From assembly GCA_937959275.1 (NCBI GenBank), contig CALGLU010000079.1, positions 19,910 through 83,909 of the forward strand: DNA of 64,000 nt, given 5' to 3'. Origin of the DNA: an uncultured Saprospiraceae bacterium (GTDB lineage Bacteria > Bacteroidota > Bacteroidia > Chitinophagales > Saprospiraceae). The notes beneath the pieces were generated by a model. The model saw only the letters and a list, made by a program, of their open reading frames with translations. It was not told the DNA's origin and made no database searches. Shown in pieces: positions 60,871-64,000 of this stretch; within the stretch, counting starts at the first letter, position 1, and the number at the start of each line of letters is the position of its first letter. The translations under genes were made by a program, and so were the position numbers.

Positions 60871-62088
60871 ATGAACGGAACAGGCATAGGCACATCAACC
60901 ATAGCACAAGAACTAGACAGACTCCAACACATACAGATGACAGCACCGCCCATTGAGAAGCAAGAATTTTCTAAGCGGATTAGTAAGGCGACACAATTAA
61001 TGCAGACGCAAAACATTGATGCGATGTATGTTCATGCTGGCACCAATCTCTACTACTTTACCGGCATGCGATGGAGTTCTAGTGAGCGAATGGTGGGTTG
61101 TATTATTACTGCTGATGGCGGCTTACATTTCATAGCACCGCGATTTGAAGAAGGGACGATTCAAGAATTCATGATGCTTGAGGGTGAGGTGCACTGTTGG
61201 GAAGAACATGAAAGTCCCTATGCTTTATTTTTTGACATTCTAAACCAAGTAGGGATAACGAAAGGAGCAATAGGGATTGATGAAAGCACACCTTTTTTTA
61301 TCACAAATGGCTTGCAATTAGTGAATAGCACCATTCAACTCATCGACGCCAAACCAATCACTGCAGGCTGTCGGATGTCCAAGTCTGCAAATGAACTTAG
61401 GATTATACAAGCAGCTATGGATATCACATTGGAAGTACAAAAATCTACGGCGGCGATTCTAAGACCTGGAATCACATCCGAAGCAGTTGTTGCTTTTATA
61501 GACCAAGCTCATCGGCAATGCGGTATATCCAGCGGGTCCTATTTTTGTATCGTCTTGTTTGGAGTGGATAGCTCATTCCCGCATGGGGTAAAAAAACCAA
61601 AGGCACTTGATGATGGTGAAGTCGTGCTGATCGATACAGGGTGTATGATGCATGGCTATATATCTGATATTACGAGAACATATGTCTATGGTACGCCGAC
61701 AGCTGAGCAAAGCAGAATCTGGTCGATTGAAAAAGCGACTCAGCAAGCAGCATTTGAGGCGGCTATTTTGGGTAATCCTTGCTCGGACATTGATGATGCT
61801 GCGAGAGCCTGTCTTGTCAAGCATGGATTGGGACCTAGTTACCAATTGCCAGGCACACCACATCGCACAGGTCATGGTATTGGGCTAGACATTCATGAAT
61901 GGCCTTATATCGTGAAAAACAATATAGAAACATTAAAACCGGGTATGACCTTCAGTAATGAACCCATGATCTGTGTGCCAGAACAGTTTGGCATACGTCT
62001 TGAAGATCATATATATATGGATGAAAATGGAGCGAACTGGTTTACTCAACCGTCGCTTAGTATACAAAACCCACTGAATTATCAGTAA
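60871..62088 (+). CDS. M24 family metallopeptidase (Xaa-Pro aminopeptidase-like)
   Basis: This 405-residue protein has an N-terminal creatinase-type domain (MYVHAGTNLYYFTGMRWSSSERMVG) and a C-terminal pita-bread fold. Metal ligands are visible in order: VVLIDTGCMMHGYISDITRTYVYG (two Asp), HRTGHGIGLDIHEWP (His), FSNEPMICV (Glu) and IRLEDHIYM (Glu). It hydrolyses N-terminal residues before proline or dipeptides with Pro. It has no signal peptide and is probably cytoplasmic. Confidence 0.95.
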   Translation: MNGTGIGTSTIAQELDRLQHIQMTAPPIEKQEFSKRISKATQLMQTQNIDAMYVHAGTNLYYFTGMRWSSSERMVGCIITADGGLHFIAPRFEEGTIQEFMMLEGEVHCWEEHESPYALFFDILNQVGITKGAIGIDESTPFFITNGLQLVNSTIQLIDAKPITAGCRMSKSANELRIIQAAMDITLEVQKSTAAILRPGITSEAVVAFIDQAHRQCGISSGSYFCIVLFGVDSSFPHGVKKPKALDDGEVVLIDTGCMMHGYISDITRTYVYGTPTAEQSRIWSIEKATQQAAFEAAILGNPCSDIDDAARACLVKHGLGPSYQLPGTPHRTGHGIGLDIHEWPYIVKNNIETLKPGMTFSNEPMICVPEQFGIRLEDHIYMDENGANWFTQPSLSIQNPLNYQ

Positions 62089-62335
62089 AGTTCTTTAGTC
62101 ACACGTTGTTCACTTAATTGCATATCGTTGATTTTCAATACTTTAGCATTTTTCAACAGATAGCTTTAAATATAAATCTCAATACCTGCTTTGTTTAGAA
62201 AATCAAGCATTTACAACTCATGATACCGCAGGTTGTTAAATATCTTCAATAATGTAAATGAGTGGACATAAACTATTTGATAATGCTTAAGCGTTTATAC
62301 TATTTAAGCGTTACTTTTAAATGAATTAAAAACTA

Positions 62336-62935
62336 TTGAAAATGCATAAATTTAGAATATTCACCATTTTGCTAGTATCTGCAATGATGGTGTTTGCTTG
62401 TAAAAATGAAGCAGATACTGCAAACTCTAAGCAAGCTACAACGAAGGTGACTGCGCCTACAAAGCCATTACCATCTGGGTCAGCAGTTCCAGCTGCTAGC
62501 AAGACAACAGCATCCGCGAAAGCATCAACAGGTGGATTACAATGGAACTCCATCGATGATTTAGAAAAATTAGCTAGTAAGGGAGATAAAAAGGTAATGA
62601 TTGATATGTACACATCATGGTGTGGATGGTGCAAGGTCATGGACAAGAAGACCTTTACGGACCCAGAAGTTATTGCTTACCTGAATGACAATTATCACGT
62701 GATCAAATTCAATGCGGAGCAAAAGCAACCTGTCACCTATAAAGGTAAAACATACGAGTGGGTCAATGCAGGCCGTAAAGGTGTTAATATGTTAGCTCAT
62801 GAGATGTTAAACGGTCGATTAGGCTACCCATCTATGGTCTATCTTGATGAGAACTTGAATAAGATAAAAGTGTCTCCTGGTTACAAAACACCAGACAAAC
62901 TTTTAGCAGAATTAAAAGGAATGGAGTCTATTTGA
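62336..62935 (+). CDS. Thioredoxin-like lipoprotein (CxxC)
   Basis: The lipobox is MMVFACKNE (Cys ~22). An Ala/Thr/Pro-rich linker (~30-65) precedes a thioredoxin fold: DMYTSWCGWCKVMDKKTF (CGWC redox site ~100-103), VIKFNAEQKQPVTYKGKTYE, and the cis-Pro region GRLGYPSMVYLDENL. 199 residues. It is probably a periplasmic thiol-disulfide protein of the DUF255/thioredoxin-7 class. Its start follows a 247-bp gap. Confidence 0.92.
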   Translation: MKMHKFRIFTILLVSAMMVFACKNEADTANSKQATTKVTAPTKPLPSGSAVPAASKTTASAKASTGGLQWNSIDDLEKLASKGDKKVMIDMYTSWCGWCKVMDKKTFTDPEVIAYLNDNYHVIKFNAEQKQPVTYKGKTYEWVNAGRKGVNMLAHEMLNGRLGYPSMVYLDENLNKIKVSPGYKTPDKLLAELKGMESI

Positions 62936-62957
62936 TAGAGCTCAAGAGAATATAAAT

Positions 62958-62991
62958 AAAAAGGCAGGTAATTGTATTACCTGCCTTTTTT
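62958..62991. terminator. Bidirectional terminator between thioredoxin-like and tesB genes
   Basis: Stem GGCAGGTAA / TTACCTGCC with a 5-nt loop and A/T runs on both sides lies 26 bp past the thioredoxin-like stop. Confidence 0.9.
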
Positions 62992-63006
62992 CGTTTTTTT
63001 TGCACC

Positions 63007-63873
63007 ATGAATTCAATTGAAGACCTCATTGCACTTCTAGATTTGCAGCAAATAACGGACAATACCTTTGAGGCGATCAATTACAAAACGCCGTGGGGCA
63101 TTGTCTATGGAGGTCAAGTGCTTGCTCAAGCCTTGATCGCGGCCTACCATACAGTACAGAAAGATCGATTCGTTCATTCGTTACACGGATACTTTATCCT
63201 GCCTGGGAATATCGATATTCCGGTCACCTATGAAGTCGATACGATTCGAGATGGTGGATCATTTACGACCAGACGGATCGTCGCTCTACAGAATGGGAAA
63301 GCCATCTTTAATATGTCAGCGTCTTTTTGTTTACCTTTTGAGGGGATGGACCACCAAATCGATATGCCTGAGATTCCACAGCCGATAGATCTCATCAGTG
63401 ATCAAGAGTATAATAGTCGCTATAAAGATGAGCACCCGCAGCTGTATCAATACATTCAAACCGATCGTCCAGTGGAGTTTCGAAGAGTCGAACACACAGA
63501 TCATCTCAATCCACAGAATCGGAAGCCGAGACGACAAATTTGGACAAAAATAAAGGGAGAACTGCCTAGTAATCCACATTTACATCATGCTGCATTGGCC
63601 TTTATATCAGATTATAATCTAATGGGGACTGGTATTTTACCACAACGAAAGACCTTTGATCTTAGTAAATATAAGATGGCCAGCCTCGATCATGCGATGT
63701 GGTTTCATAGACATGTTGATCTTAATCAATGGTTATTGTATGATCTAGACAGTCCAAGTTCGAATGCAGGTCGTACCTTTGGTCGTGGACATTTCTATAA
63801 TGAGAATGGGCACATGATTGCGTCAACTGCACAAGAAGGCTTGATTCGAAAAAGACGTGAATCAAAGACTTAG
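63007..63873 (+). CDS. tesB: Acyl-CoA thioesterase II
   Basis: This double hot-dog enzyme of 288 residues hydrolyses acyl-CoA to free fatty acid and CoA. N-terminal hot dog: [18 protein letters not shown]-like ([15 protein letters not shown]), [46 protein letters not shown]. The C-terminal hot dog includes [17 protein letters not shown] and [58 protein letters not shown]. The Asp-Gln-Thr catalytic set is consistent. The TAG stop leads directly into a heptamer array. Confidence 0.95.
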   Translation: MNSIEDLIALLDLQQITDNTFEAINYKTPWGIVYGGQVLAQALIAAYHTVQKDRFVHSLHGYFILPGNIDIPVTYEVDTIRDGGSFTTRRIVALQNGKAIFNMSASFCLPFEGMDHQIDMPEIPQPIDLISDQEYNSRYKDEHPQLYQYIQTDRPVEFRRVEHTDHLNPQNRKPRRQIWTKIKGELPSNPHLHHAALAFISDYNLMGTGILPQRKTFDLSKYKMASLDHAMWFHRHVDLNQWLLYDLDSPSSNAGRTFGRGHFYNENGHMIASTAQEGLIRKRRESKT

Positions 63874-63875
63874 TA

Positions 63876-64000
<125 letters not shown>

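Overview
The window looks like a chromosomal segment of a marine-type Bacteroidota, most likely from the Saprospiria (Lewinella/Saprospira-like). The grounds are low GC, three secreted proteins with a type IX secretion (T9SS) C-terminal sorting domain (YPNP-type), near absence of Shine-Dalgarno sequences, a split-alpha NAD(P) transhydrogenase, the Bacteroidota gene order coaX - outer-membrane protein - TPR protein, and a RibBA with a degenerate cyclohydrolase half. The genus is an inference; no rRNA or tRNA gene was seen.

Layout. 1-3.7 kb: tail of a beta-lactamase-fold hydrolase, a cold-shock protein, and the pntAA-pntAB-pntB operon. 3.7-16 kb: a heptamer repeat block, an ankyrin protein, two small acetyltransferases, a DUF481-like outer-membrane protein, then on the minus strand purH, coaX, an OMP and a TPR protein; tdk; a coiled/linker protein plus rhomboid protease pair; an iduronate-sulfatase-like lipoprotein. 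16-25 kb: a SNF2-family helicase carrying an insert built of repeats, a TonB-C-like secreted protein, and a polyamine locus (SpeD, a glutathionylspermidine-synthetase-like ATP-grasp ligase, a small membrane-anchored protein with a Gly-Gly tail, and a divergent membrane-embedded spermidine synthase), followed by an arginine decarboxylase remnant. 25-41 kb: SPFH protein, GT9 glycosyltransferase, acylphosphatase, secreted endonuclease I, PLP decarboxylase, MoeB-rhodanese, a T9SS protein, FtsK, an OYE flavoprotein, cysM and cysE. 41-64 kb: a giant T9SS protein, DEAD-box helicase + TspO, RibBA, nitroreductase, DinB, M50 protease, HPF, a second sulfatase, DUF2490, a 997-residue dehydrogenase/HEAT/cytochrome c lipoprotein, a polysaccharide deacetylase, an M24 peptidase, a thioredoxin-like lipoprotein and TesB, ending in a heptamer array that runs off the window.

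The best candidate for an unusual system is 20.2-24.1 kb. A decarboxylated-SAM generator, an aminopropyltransferase in the membrane and an amide-forming ATP-grasp enzyme sit with a small membrane protein whose tail ends SYGG. This suggests polyamine conjugation to a membrane protein or peptide. Related operons have been noted in comparative genomics, but the chemistry is not established. Two odd facts make this copy notable: the spermidine synthase reading frame lacks a normal start (a one-base frameshift separates the plausible ATG from the first membrane helix), and a 75-codon piece of arginine decarboxylase lies directly downstream.

A second theme is repeat traffic. There is a CTAG-ended palindromic miniature element in three copies (plus one solo end), each at the 3' end of a gene and supplying its stop codon. 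There is also a family of heptanucleotide arrays, one of which has been taken in frame into the SNF2 helicase.
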